Shown one piece after another: positions 1 to 11,282 of a DNA stretch of 64,000 nt. The first letter of the stretch is position 1, and each line of letters starts with the position of its first letter. Position numbers and translations under genes: made by a program. Source of the DNA: Cunninghamella blakesleeana (taxonomy: Eukaryota > Mucoromycota > Mucoromycetes > Mucorales > Cunninghamellaceae); contig JAFCIZ010000008.1 of NCBI GenBank assembly GCA_017871115.1, forward strand, positions 744,001-808,000, given 5' to 3'. Under the pieces are notes generated by a model. It saw only the letters and a program-made list of their open reading frames with translations, was not told the DNA's origin and searched no databases.

Positions 1-210
1 AATACCATTCCTATTTGCGCTCTTTCATTTGTTCCATGTACTCTTAGTCTTGATCGAAAAGCTTGATTTTGTTCTGGGGTGGTATTTGCCATAGTTGTCC
101 AAGTAGGATGTTCTAAATCTATAAAAAATATTTGAAATATTTATAATTATATTATGATATTAATTAATGTAAATTATTGTTATTTGCTACTATTATTGTT
201 ATTTTATATA

Positions 211-253
<43 letters not shown>

Positions 254-859
254 TTGCTTACCAGCTTCTGAAGGTGGTGTTTGTAGTGCAGTCATAGCAT
301 TTGATATAGCAATTAAAGTTCTTGTAAGTCGATCTTCTGCTGAAATCTAAATAAAATAAATAAATAAAATTAGACTATGTATATATACATTGTTTATTTG
401 TTATTGATAATATATATTTATATATTACATTGTGATTACTTACAACATTGCGGTCAATGAGTGATGACGGTATATCAGAATTCAACCTTCTACCAGGTAT
501 AGCTTCAAATGGGTGTCTTGGAATATCAAGTATATTAGGTAATACGTTACTATTTGTAGACCTGTTATTTCTATTATTATCGCTTTGATTATCATTGGCA
601 TCCTGTATTTGTATATATATAAGTTAAAGTTAAAGATAAAATAAAGTGTTAATCAATTGTTTCAATATGTTTACTTGTTAAATATATTTATTTTTATAAT
701 TCATTACCATATCATTTATAGCGTTTCGATCCATACTAAAGACTGATCTGCGTGTACGAACATTTCCTCTACCTCTTCCTGAATTGACTAAACCATTAAT
801 CAAGGAATTAATAATCTATTATAATTAAGATATATGCGTATTAATAAAAGTATTTTAGT

Positions 860-910
<51 letters not shown>

Positions 911-1307
911 GGAAAATAAAATATAATAAATAAAAGAAAGCTATATTATATATATTCCTATTACTTACTGAATTGCTATCGGATATACCACTTATATTTG
1001 CATCGACTGTGACAATGGTGTATCCATCTGAAGGTGAAAACAATCCATTTAATAGCTGAGATCTAGTAGCTCTACTGTTATTTGTTGTTGGATCGTCTAT
1101 TTAAATAAATAATTGATAAATGTGTATATAATTATTAATAGGAGATAAAAAAAATTTCAAATATTATATATAATATAATATAATATATCGTACCATTTGC
1201 AGTATTAATAGGTGCATCGATAGGTCTGGCAACTAAGTGAATTATCTTGCCATCATTCAGATTAGCTAGTAAAAAAAAGAATAAAATAATAAAATACAGA
1301 AACTATA

Positions 1308-1340
<33 letters not shown>

Positions 1341-1566
1341 CTATCTTATTTAAAAGTATACATGGTTTACCATATTCTGCAAGCTGTGTTCCATCTTTGA
1401 GTACTTTTCCTTGAAAAATTAATCGTTGACGATGACTAGCGATATCAGAAACTGATTGAATAGCTTCTTTTAATTGTTGAACAGAAGCATCGCTTGATAT
1501 AGTAACTGAATGAGTACGCTGTTCTAACGATTTTACTTTTAGAGTCCAACTACTGACAACGGACAT
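1..1566 (-). CDS. Ubiquitin-like domain protein, 5' part only (runs off the left edge)
   Basis: Seven exons read on the minus strand: 1566-1372 (its last base is 1371), 1265-1194, 1096-969, 815-708, 602-444, 346-262 and 118-1. All have GT-AG borders and stay in frame. The start is the ATG at 1566, followed by MSVVSSWTLKVKSLEQ. Residues about 5-90 form a ubiquitin fold: the stretch RQRLIFQGKVLKDG is the classic beta3-beta4 region, and exon 2 closes the domain with DGKIIHLVARP, a C-terminal edge typical of BAG6/Scythe and ubiquilin-type UBLs. The rest is low-complexity and Arg/Asn-rich with no domain I recognise. A BAG6-like or Dsk2-like shuttle role in protein quality control is inference; the decisive C-terminal part lies outside the window. 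Introns 3 and 6 carry T tracts of about 46 and 34 bases. Confidence 0.75.
213..248. repeat. Poly-T tract of about 34 bases in intron 6 of the UBL gene
   Basis: This is a nearly pure T run from 215 to 248. Because the gene is on the minus strand, it is a poly-A run in the pre-mRNA. Its length is likely variable between isolates. Confidence 0.85.
864..909. repeat. Poly-T tract of about 46 bases in intron 3 of the UBL gene
   Basis: This is an uninterrupted T run, the longest homopolymer in the window. It reads as poly-A in the sense of the host gene. Assembly or sequencing slippage could have changed its true length. Confidence 0.85.
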
Positions 1567-2444
1567 TATTACGAGAATAAAATCTTTAGTAATATTTAGG
1601 TATAAAATTGATTTATCAATGAAAAGAAAAGCAAGGAAAAATAAGTAAAAGAAAGAAGGAGAAAAAAAAAAGGGAAACAAAGAAAAAGGTAGAAAAAACT
1701 AAACCGGCGATGTTTTAATTTTTTTTCCTGTTTATTTAAAGTTTAAAAATATTTAATACGTCTAATTTATACTAAATAGAATAATCTGGAAAAATATAAT
1801 ATATAAATATATAAATATGTATACAACAATTATGATACATGTATTATTATATAATGTTGATAATTAAACTATAATTTCATTTCAGTTTATTAAAAAAGAT
1901 GTATCTTGAAGCTCTAGTATATATTAAAAAAGCATCAATATTTTCATATTCGTTTCATTGTTATTAAAAATCAAAACACATATTAAAGAATTTAGTTCTT
2001 TTTCTTTTTTCTTTGATCTTTTAATTATACATATAACCGCTCTTGATTTGTTTTAAAGAATAATTCTGTTTTTGTATTTAAAATCAGTAGTTGTTTTTTT
2101 CAATTTTGATTTATATCAAAATTATAAAAATAATAATCCTTTACCTTATAGTGTTATTATTATTATTATTCCATTAATCGCATTATGTATTTCATTTTAA
2201 GAACATGAAAAAAAGAATAAATAACAGTAAATTCTTACATATTTGTATCTATCTAAATGAAAATATCTATTTATTATGATTTTTATTAATATAATTATTA
2301 TTATCATTATTTGATAATATATGTAGAAATAAATGTAATGCATTAACGTAAAATTAAATATATATATAGTATAAAGTATATAAAGTATATTTTTTTTTTT
2401 AAAAAAAATAAATAAAAATAGATAAATAAAAAATTAAAGTGTAA
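1567..2444. other. Intergenic: UBL promoter and ABC-transporter 3' flank
   Basis: This 878-bp AT-rich spacer lies between two minus-strand genes. The part next to 1566 must hold the UBL promoter; about 130 bp upstream of its ATG lies CTAAACCGG at roughly 1697-1706. A T11A8 palindrome at 2390-2408 lies just past the stop of the ABC gene. I see no ORF with coding character. Confidence 0.6.
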
Positions 2445-5400
2445 TCAAGAAGTTATATTAAGGGATTGTTGTTCAACTAATTCCGCATATAGTCCTCCCA
2501 TCTTCAATAATTCATCATGGGTACCTTGTTCGATTACTTCGCCATCCTTAATAACACAAATGAGATCAGCATTTTGAATTGTTGATAATCTGTGCGCTAC
2601 AGTAATTGTTGTTTTGCCATTATCATCTTCATTTAAAATTTTATCAAGGGCAGCTTGAACTATTTTTTCAGAATCACTATCCAGAGCAGAAGTAGCTTCA
2701 TCCAATAAAAGAATTTTAGGTTTACGAATGAGAGCTCGAGCAATGGCAATTCTATATGATAAATAGTTATTAAATAATATAAAAAATATGAGTTTGATAA
2801 TAAATATATAAATAAAAAAATGCATTTGTATATATATATATATATATAATATGTATTATTTACCTTTGTTTTTGACCACCACTTAATTGACTACCTTTAT
2901 CACCAACTCTTGTATCAAACCCATCAGGAAGTTCTTTAATAAATTCATAAATATTAGATGATCGACAGGCTTCTTCCATTTCTTCTTGTGTTGCTTCTCT
3001 CTCAAGCCCAAAATGAATGTTATCACGAATTGTAAAATCAAATAATACAGGTTCTTGACCAACTAAGGACATATGGCTACGTAAATTACCCAAAGTATAT
3101 GTTTTCACGTCGTGATCATCCAATCGTACATGACCAGAATTAGCATCATAAAATCTTTCTATTAAACTAATGACTGATGATTTTCCGCATCCAGAAGGTC
3201 CCTATTTCGAGAAAAAAAAAAAAGAAAAGTTTAATTAATATCATATCTATTAATAATATAACTATTCTATCTTATTTTTTTTTTTATCCAAAATATAAAC
3301 TTACAACAAGAGCAACTTTTTTTAATGCATCAACTTTAAGGTTAAAATTACCATTAAATACAGGGTTTTTAGATCTAGTAGGATAAGCAAACTTGATGTT
3401 TTCATAAGATAATTCGCCTTTAATAGAGTCGATAGATGGTTCAATACCTTCCAAGTCAGGATCAATTTTTGGTTGACGATCTATAATTTCAAAAATAGAT
3501 ATGGCTGCAAGTTTTCCAGTAGAAAAGTTCTTAGCAAATACAGCACCTTGTCCTAATATAAATAAATAAATATATTTATATTATTAATAAAATGTTGTAT
3601 TTTATTTTATTGTTATTTTAATAAACAACTATGTGTATGGATTAAAATGACTTACCAACTCCCATTGCTGAAATCATGATCATCATTAAACTTGTGAACA
3701 TACCATTGTAAGTTATCCAACCTTTTTCAATAAATCGCATTCCAGAATAAAAAGCTATACTCAAATAAAAAATAAAAATATATAATACAAAAAATTATAA
3801 ATACAAAAAATAACAACAAAAACAATAAAGATAATACTAGTATTAAAAAAAATTGTTTACCTATTACTTGACAAAATAAAGGCCCAGATTGAGTACAAGC
3901 ATAACCAAAAGATGACACCCATGCTTTTTTCATTGTCAATTGATGAGACCGTTCAGTGGCCTTCGAGTAACGATTTTCAAAGTAATTTTGTTGATTCAAT
4001 GAAGCCACTGTGCGGATTTCCTTAATAGGTTCTGCAGCCACTTCACCCGTTTGATCATCTGACTTTTTGTTATTGTCGATATAGCTTTGTTCTACTTTTG
4101 TTTCGTAAAGAGCACCGAATATCAATATAGGACATACACCAAGAATAACCAAAGTTACTTGCCATGAAAATACAAAAGCAATAACAAGACCTATTTTATT
4201 TTATTTTTAGAAAAATAAATAATATGCATTTATAAGCAAATCTGTAAACATTAAAAAATATAAATCCATCTAAAGAAAAGTTTATTACTATTATTTATAC
4301 CTGCAATGCCAGTCATAATCATTTGAATAATTTCGCCAACTGTTTGAGTAATCATTGTATTCACATTTTTAGCATCCACAGCCAACCTTTCGGTAAGAGA
4401 GCCAGTATTATTTTCATCATAAAACCCAATTTCTTGTCGAATATAAGCATTAAATACTTCAGCTCGAAGTCTTTTTGTATAAATTTCACCAGCAAATTCA
4501 AATCCAATAATTTTCAAAGAAAAACCAATAAAAGCACCAAGGCCCACAATCATAAATAAGAAAGCATATAAGTTTGTACCCGACATTGGGCCATTTGATT
4601 CTACTAATTTATCAGGGAGTGTAATTAAGACAACAATTTGACTAAAGATATAGCCAAATGCTGGGAAGATACAACCTTGAAGTACACCACCAAATGCACC
4701 CAATAATAAAAGGTGCCATTCAGTACGCATTTGTTTAACTACTCTCATGATGGGTGCAGATTGTTTCATTTTTCTTTCTTTATCGACTTTTTGTTGTCGT
4801 AATTTCATTTCATGGACGTCCAAGACTGAGGCTTTACTATTCTTTCGAGACAATTTTTCATTTAATTCGTCATCATCATTATTATCTTGAGCATTTATAT
4901 CAATAACAATTTGTTCTTTTTCTGATTCTAATAATTCAGTTACATCCTTGGTTGCATTATACTTGGTAGTAGATGTGGCTTCCTTTAATTCATCATTACT
5001 TTCTCCTGAACTTGTTTGAGCACTTGCAATAATTTGTTTTTCCACGAGATTAGCATAAAAACCATTCATATTTAATAATTCATTATGAGTACCTTGTTCA
5101 ACAATTTCACCATGATCAAACACCACAATTTTATCAGCGTTACGAATAGTAGATAATCTAAATATGAGAAGAAAAAAAAAGAAAGAAAGAGAGAGAAAGA
5201 AGAAATTAGTATTAATTATTTGTACAAAAGTACTTTATTAATATTATTCATTCATTTAGTTAATACCTATGAGCAATAGTAATTGTACTTCTATTGCGAG
5301 TTGCAGATTCTAAAGCACTTTGTACAAGTCGTTCTGATTGAGTATCAAGAGCTGATGTAGCCTATAAACATAAAAAAAAAGGAATACAATATTATACTTT

Positions 5401-7528
5401 GAGTTTAAAATTATTATTATTTATCATTAATATTATTGTTTCTATATCAATACCTCATCTAAAAGTAAAATTTTTGGATTTTTAATAATAGCACGAGCAA
5501 TGGCAATTCTAAAAAAAAAAGAAACGAGAAAAGAAAGTGTGAGCGGAATAAATAATAATAACAATAATGAATAAATGATTATAAATTTCTTTTAAATATT
5601 TATTAATAAAAAATCACATTACCTTTGTTTTTGTCCACCAGATAAAAATGCAGCATTTTCACCAACAATAGTATTATATCCATGAGGTAATTGAGTAATA
5701 AAACCATGACAATTGGCAATTTTACAAGCATTTTCAACATCAGCGGATGTAACGGAAGATGGATCGGTAGCGCCAAGGACAATATTTTGATAAATAGACA
5801 TATTGAATAAAACTGGTTCTTGGTTAACAATACCAATGTTGTTTCTTAACCATGAGACATCAAGATCTTTAATATCTTTTCCATCCAATAATATAGTACC
5901 TTCTATAGGGTCATAAAAACGTTGTAATAACTGCATAACAGTTGATTTACCGCTAATATAAATATATATAATAGGTTAATTATCATCACATTAAATTAAA
6001 TAGAAAAAAGTTAAAAATAAAATAAAAATTATTACCTTCCACTAGAACCAACTAAAGCAACAGTAGATCCATTTTCAACAAATAAACTAAGATTTTTTAA
6101 AATAGGGACATCTGGTCTAGTAGGATAGTTAAATACAATATTCTTAAATTCAATAGTTGCTGTATAATCATCAGGTAAATTTTGAGATTTTTTCATATCA
6201 GAATCAATGCTAGGTACTCTATCGATTGTTCCATAAATAGCGTGAGCCGCACCACATGCTGTAGTGATTGAGGTTAAATATTGAGGTAAAGATACTAAAC
6301 CAACTATAATAGAAATAAAATAAACATAATAAAAAGTGAGTGAATTGAGTTAATATATCTATATGTAATTTTTTATTCTTTTTAAGCGATATGTTTGTTA
6401 AAAACTTACTAGCACCCAAAATAATCCCAAAGAAAGAAATAACCACTTGAGAGCCGTTAATACGGCCTTGAATAACAAGACTAGCACCATACCAAAGAGC
6501 AAGAGCATAGGTAGAAAAGAAGACAAAAATGAAAAAGCCAGTAGATAATGCAAGAACGATACCACGAGCAAACCCAGCTTTACGGGCCTTTTCTAATTCT
6601 ACCGTATAGATGTCAACAAATCTTTTTTGTAAAGAGAAGGCTTGAACTGTTCTGATCCCTGAAAAGGCTTGTTCGGCTACTTTTCCAGCATCAGCATAAG
6701 CATCTTGAACTTTGGTAGTATATTTTGTCACAAACACGCCCATAAAAGCAGCAGCAAGAGAAAAAATAGGAAAAGTAGCTAAAATAACCAAAGATAAAAG
6801 CCAACTTGCTGTAAAACCAACAATGAATCCACTAATAAATTGAGCAATAGATAAAACAAAGAGACCGAATTTTTCAGAAATACCTTCTCGAATTAATTGA
6901 GTATCAGCCGTTAATCGAGTAGTTAAAGATCCTTCTTCTGATTTATCAAACCAAGCCATGTCTTGTCGTAAAATGGAATGAAAATAAAGTAACTTGATTC
7001 TTCTTGTTTGACGTTGTCCACTCATTATCCATAAAGTTTGTGCTGCATAAGAGGCGACTAAAACAGCAACAGCCATATAGACAAACATTAAAATAGTAGG
7101 TAAAGTTTTTTCAACATAATTAACGGGCCCACTACCAACAGGTTGTTCCGTTATTGCTGTTGTAATATTTCCTAAGTATCTTCCAAAAAAGATGATGACA
7201 GCCGGTTGCAAGGCACCTTTTTTTTTAAAAAAAAATAAACAAAAAAAAAAAAAATAGAAATAAAGACACGTGCGAAAAAAAAAAAAAAAATAGAGAGTTA
7301 GAAAAAAATGTTATATTATTTTTACAATTATCTAATTGAATTCTTACCAACAGCAGCCGAACATATAAATCCACCTGCTATAAGTAAAGCGTCTTGAAAG
7401 TTTGCATATTTAAATAGTTTATGAATAGGGATTGCTGGTTTTTTTTCTTTTTTTTCTTTTGGTTTATCTTTATCAGTTAGGGTATTGTTTGATGAACTAT
7501 TAGTTGTATCATCCGTTATTTTACCCAT
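2445..7528 (-). CDS. Full-length ABCB/MDR-type ABC transporter (P-glycoprotein/Pmd1-like)
   Basis: Twelve exons: 7528-7348, 7216-6410, 6303-6036, 5952-5623, 5508-5454, 5361-5267, 5157-4301, 4190-3861, 3754-3656, 3552-3305, 3201-2864 and 2751-2445. They sum to 3915 nt, or 1304 residues, the usual size for a TMD-NBD-TMD-NBD exporter. NBD1 has Walker A GSSGSGKST (split by intron 3), signature LSGGQKQR and Walker [17 protein letters not shown]2 has [27 protein letters not shown] and the H-loop TVAHRLST. The N-terminus is Lys-rich and cytosolic, and a charged linker follows NBD1. This architecture is known for plasma-membrane drug or lipid efflux in fungi and animals, and ATP-driven export is expected. 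The substrate cannot be told: it could be a multidrug pump or an a-factor-type (Ste6) exporter. Confidence 0.93.
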
Positions 7529-8608
7529 TTTTATATTGTTTTTAAATTATTGTTATTATAAAAAAAAAGGTTGTAGATATGAATGAATGAAAGAGAAAAG
7601 GAAAGAAGTGAATCCGTTTTTAATAGTTTTGTGATTTGAAATAGCTGAGTTTGAAGTCATGTGTTGGTGTAAAAAAAATATTCAACCTTGGATCATTCAC
7701 CCATCCTGTGGAACGGAAAATACGCCGAATTCCAACAGCCGAATCAAACCGCAGCGTGTTTTTTTATCAATATATATTTGAGTCATATCATTAAAGTTTC
7801 GTGTTCGTTACAAATATCCATAAAATTAATTTTTTGATTCATAAAAATTATAACTTGTGTTACCAAAGAAATATGTTTATCAATTGACTATAGTAAATAG
7901 GAACGCAGAATAGATCATTCCAAAATTCTTTTTTGTTAGTATATACATCTATATATTAAAATCTTTTATTATTATTGTTGGTTTTTCTATTTTTTTAAAC
8001 CAATATTTATTTATTTGTTTACGTCTTTTTTACTCTTTTCGATTTTACTATTATTTATTATGTATCTGTTACAAAATAATTACCAATCTTGGCAATGATT
8101 ATCCGATTCATATATATCAAAAGTATTGGAAGGTCTTTGAAAAAAATAAATAGCAAAAGGAAAAACAGCCGAATCATAAAGTTAAGTAGCCGGTTAATTG
8201 ATAATCATATAAACTTTTCATATTCCACCATATAGTCCGATTACTTTATCAAAAAAGGTAACAGGTTAAAGTTGTTCATTTTTTCAGTAACCAACAAGAA
8301 AGGAGTTTCAATTTAAATTGCATAAATATATTCTATAAGACTTCAGCTATAGAGCATTGTTGTCAAAAGGATAAACAAGATTGAAAGTCTTTGAGAACAA
8401 AAGGAACGCGAAGACCAAGACCTTTAAATATAGAATGATAAATATCAACTTCAGTTTTAGTACGAACCAAAAGTATAGTGTTTTGTTTTTTTACCTATTT
8501 TTTATCTAACAATAGAATGTCATCACAACTACAATTAAATAAACATATAAAACAATAATAATAAAAAGTAATAAAATACTATTTCTATATTTGTTATTTT
8601 TTAATTAT
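7529..8608. other. Intergenic: ABC-transporter upstream region
   Basis: This AT-rich spacer has no credible ORF. The 12-mer ACAGCCGAATCA occurs twice, near 7734 and near 8166, in an otherwise GC-poor stretch. The first copy is about 210 bp upstream of the ABC ATG and could be a regulatory site, though function is unproven. Confidence 0.45.
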
Positions 8609-8789
8609 CTTGGCTACTAAGTGCTTTTTAATTGCCATTCTTAAAAATAAAGATATCATTTTTTTTTATCTTGGTATAAAAGGTATACCATTTAATTTAC
8701 TTGGTATTAAAGTGATATCATTTATTTTTCTTGGAGCTTGAGAAGTATCGTATATTTTTCTTGGTATTAATGTTTCACGATTAATAATA
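8609..8789. repeat. Degenerate 30-bp tandem repeat, about six units
   Basis: Units begin at about 8609, 8640, 8670, 8700, 8730 and 8760, spaced 30 bp (the first is 31). Four start with CTTGG. The clearest copies are 8670-8699 and 8700-8729. On the minus strand an ORF at 8875-8666 reads through the array as a 10-residue repeat built around (I/A)PRKI or IPSKL. Maintenance of period and frame is visible, but the ORF has no partner domain, so I treat it as a minisatellite or a fragment of a repeat protein. Confidence 0.7.
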
Positions 8790-8875
8790 TCTCTTAGCAA
8801 TTCATGGTATTTATTGTGTAAATCTAAAATAATCGATAAAAAGTCTATAAAATTAGTTGAAGTTTGGTAAAACAA
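8666..8875 (-). CDS. Doubtful 69-codon ORF made mostly of 10-residue repeats
   Basis: The ORF starts MFYQTSTNFIDFLSII and then enters the repeat IPRKI / APRKI / IPSKL at 10-residue spacing before a TAA. No known family is recognised. It could be the last exon of a lost or unrecognised gene, or a chance reading of the tandem array. It lies directly upstream of, and opposite to, the HET-family pseudogene. Confidence 0.2.
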   Translation of the reverse strand: MFYQTSTNFIDFLSIILDLHNKYHELLRDIINRETLIPRKIYDTSQAPRKINDITLIPSKLNGIPFIPR

Positions 8876-8929
8876 ATAAAAGTTAGCGATTGTAGTATAT
8901 ATAATTATTAAATTTACATTTCATACCAG

Positions 8930-9478
8930 GTCAACCAAAAATTACTTTTTATTTCTGAAAAAGAGAATGTATAATAAAGACAGTTTGTTAAAAAGAAAAA
9001 AAAAACGGATTGGTGAGAATATTTTTAAAATAAACCGGAGTTTATATATTCTACTCAATTTTACATAAAATATTTTGTATAGCTTTAATAAAAACTCAAT
9101 TTTTTAAACTTTTCTGTTTAAATTATAAGCGGTTATAATATTTACTATTTATAAAGACAAAGAAATAAATCCAGAGTATTTAAACATTACTATTACGGAT
9201 TACAATCCAAATTTGATTAACCAAAAGAAACATTAAAAAATGCTTCGAAAAAAATTAAGAAATAATTTTATTTAGAAGTGCAGTTAATAACTAAAATAAT
9301 ATATATTATATGCTATATTAATTAACCAAGATAATGAATTTCAGCATAATAATATTTTCAAAAAATTCATAAAACTTAAAATCATTAAAGTCAAGTGCTT
9401 ACATTATACAGTAAATCTAACCTATATCAAGTTACAATTATGTCTTCAATTAACGTTAAAATTTAATTAGTATTTCAT

Positions 9479-9534
<56 letters not shown>

Positions 9535-10594
9535 TAAACAGTACAAATAAAAAATGAAAATATAAAGTTGGTCTAAGATTTTTTAGCATTTTGCACGTTT
9601 GTTTGATAATTCGTGTATGGATAACCAGAGAATCTGATATTGCAAAAGAAAAACATTAAATGAATGAAATATACATTTATGCATTTATACATGTCATTTG
9701 TAGCTTCTTCTTTTTCCATCCTTCCTTAATTAACAAACTGAAATATGAATGCTGATAGCAATAATTATAAAAATAAAACTACATAGTTTTGGGAAACAAA
9801 GAACTGTAGCATATTTAATAATCATTTTAAACCGATTTACATTTTATGACCATTCAGAAATGATATTAAAATTAAATACAAGATCATTTTTAATGACATG
9901 TCGCCACTGTGGAAAAAATATAACTATTTAATAAAAGGTTAAAGTACATTATCAAGTCGAAATACTACGAATATGACCTCTGTTATATTAAAATTACAAA
10001 AATTACGCAAACAAATAAATGATTTATGAGATTGAATAAAATTACTTAAAATACACTCTTATTTTGATATTGAGCTATTTATTTTTATTCATTTGTCTGT
10101 CAATAAGATAAAATATATATATATAAATGTCCTGATCAAACATATAGATATTAATTGGCAGGTTTAAAAAAGATTTGTAACAAGTAGGTCTGGAAGTAAC
10201 AAATCTGTACAATATTTATTAAGAAATGAAATAGAAGCCAAATGACTAATTTATATCGATAGATTAATTAATATTCAATTGAATTTTCATCATTATTACC
10301 AATCTATTAAATCAAATAAGCATTTCATTTTTTAAAATACACTAACATTTGATAAGAACAATTTATCCACTTGTTTTTTAAAAGATGATGATAATTTGAA
10401 ATGCATATTGATTCCTTTGTTTATATTTATATTACCTTATTTTGATAAAGTATCTCCAAAAAAAGGAAGCGACAATTTTTTTACTCAGCAATATGAATCA
10501 AAATAGATGGGTGTTACTTTCACGATATACTTTTAAGGAAGATAAGGTATTTTATTCATGTCGTTCTGGTGAATATACATTTAATGTATATTGA
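8930..10594 (+). pseudogene. Decayed paralogue of the PIP-box/HET-domain gene (copy A)
   Basis: Conceptual translation of successive frames lines up along nearly the whole intact protein encoded at 24640-26648. Examples (this copy vs intact): WKKYNYLIKG then stop vs WKKYNYLIKNK; RFTFYDHSEMILKLN vs RFIQQDHLNMLLNSN; LINIQLNFHHYYQSIKS vs ILAIQLNPDYCYLSIKS; LKDDDNLKCILIPLF vs LKDDDSLKFIWIPFF; and at the end NRWVLLSRYTF vs NKWILLSRYSL, finishing NVY-stop vs HIY-stop. There are many in-frame stops and at least several frameshifts, so no product can be made. A faint match to the PIP exon (TKNYF with Lys-rich tail) lies at about 8935-9010. The gene-like match starts near 9080. An (AAT)n expansion at 9480-9533 sits inside it. 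Confidence 0.88.
9480..9533. repeat. (AAT)n microsatellite inside pseudogene copy A
   Basis: This is a pure trinucleotide array of about 18 units. It interrupts the region that aligns with the Asn/Lys-rich linker of the intact HET protein, and fits post-inactivation expansion. Confidence 0.9.
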
Positions 10595-11038
10595 ATAAAC
10601 TACTGTATAAATAAAAAGAATATATTTATTTAAATGCATGTTATTTAAACGCAAGTTAGTTAAATAAAATAAAAATAGTGATTTATGAATCAATTGATGT
10701 ATTTTATTTAAAAATATCAAAAGATAATAATAACGAAAAAAAAAAAATTAAACCGTGCGAATGTTTTTTAAAATTTTTATACCGATATCCATATGTACAA
10801 AATAATAATCCATTTTTATTTTTATTTGCTTTAATAGGTTGGGTAAAAAAATATTCGAATCAGTTGATAACGATAAAGAATATTTTTTAAAAAAATTGAT
10901 TTTTAGTGTATTGCTTTACATATTATCATATAATATCTTTCACCTCAGTTAGTCTCGATTCTCTGATTAAGTTATTTTTATGAATAAATTCATAAAAATC
11001 AAACCTACAAGAAGCTTAATTTTTATAAAAATACTTAT

Positions 11039-11070
<32 letters not shown>

Positions 11071-11282
11071 TGTTAGTGATACTGTAAATACAATTAAAAA
11101 ATTAATAAGAATAAAATAGTTACACGGCCAAAACCAAATAAAGTTTTGGCGTCGGAATTTTAATGCTTTTATTGCCTGAATTTTATATGTAAGCCACGAA
11201 TTTTTTTTTCCAACTTTTTTTTTCCTGCATTTTTTTTTTTTTTTTACTTTTTTTTATATATTAATATATATAAATATATACT
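10595..11282. other. Intergenic: UTP25 upstream region
   Basis: The AT-rich spacer between the end of pseudogene A and UTP25 holds the UTP25 promoter. It contains the inverted repeat at 11127-11150, the GGAATTTTAAT motif at 11154-11164 and T tracts close to the ATG. A 70-codon ORF at 10678-10890 looks non-coding: it is Lys/Asn-rich and matches nothing known to me. Confidence 0.5.
11127..11150. promoter_or_regulatory. Inverted repeat GCCAAAAC-N8-GTTTTGGC upstream of UTP25
   Basis: Perfect 8-bp arms at 11127-11134 and 11143-11150 are separated by 8 bp, about 135-155 bp before the UTP25 ATG. It is GC-richer than its surroundings, which makes it a candidate dimer-binding site. Function is inferred from symmetry and position only. 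Confidence 0.4.

Noticed and set aside
864..909. Poly-T as a retroposon tail (LINE/SINE insertion)
   Set aside because: No target-site duplication or element body beside it; similar tracts occur in many introns.
8609..8789. CRISPR-like array
   Set aside because: The repeats are contiguous without spacers and the genome is eukaryotic; it is a tandem minisatellite.
9749..9931. 60-codon ORF with a CRHCGK zinc-like motif
   Set aside because: It is one frame of the decayed HET copy; the matching residues in the proper frame are WKKYNYL, so the Cys pair is accidental.
10678..10890. 70-codon ORF downstream of pseudogene A
   Set aside because: Lys/Asn/Ile composition expected from AT-rich noise; no family resemblance.
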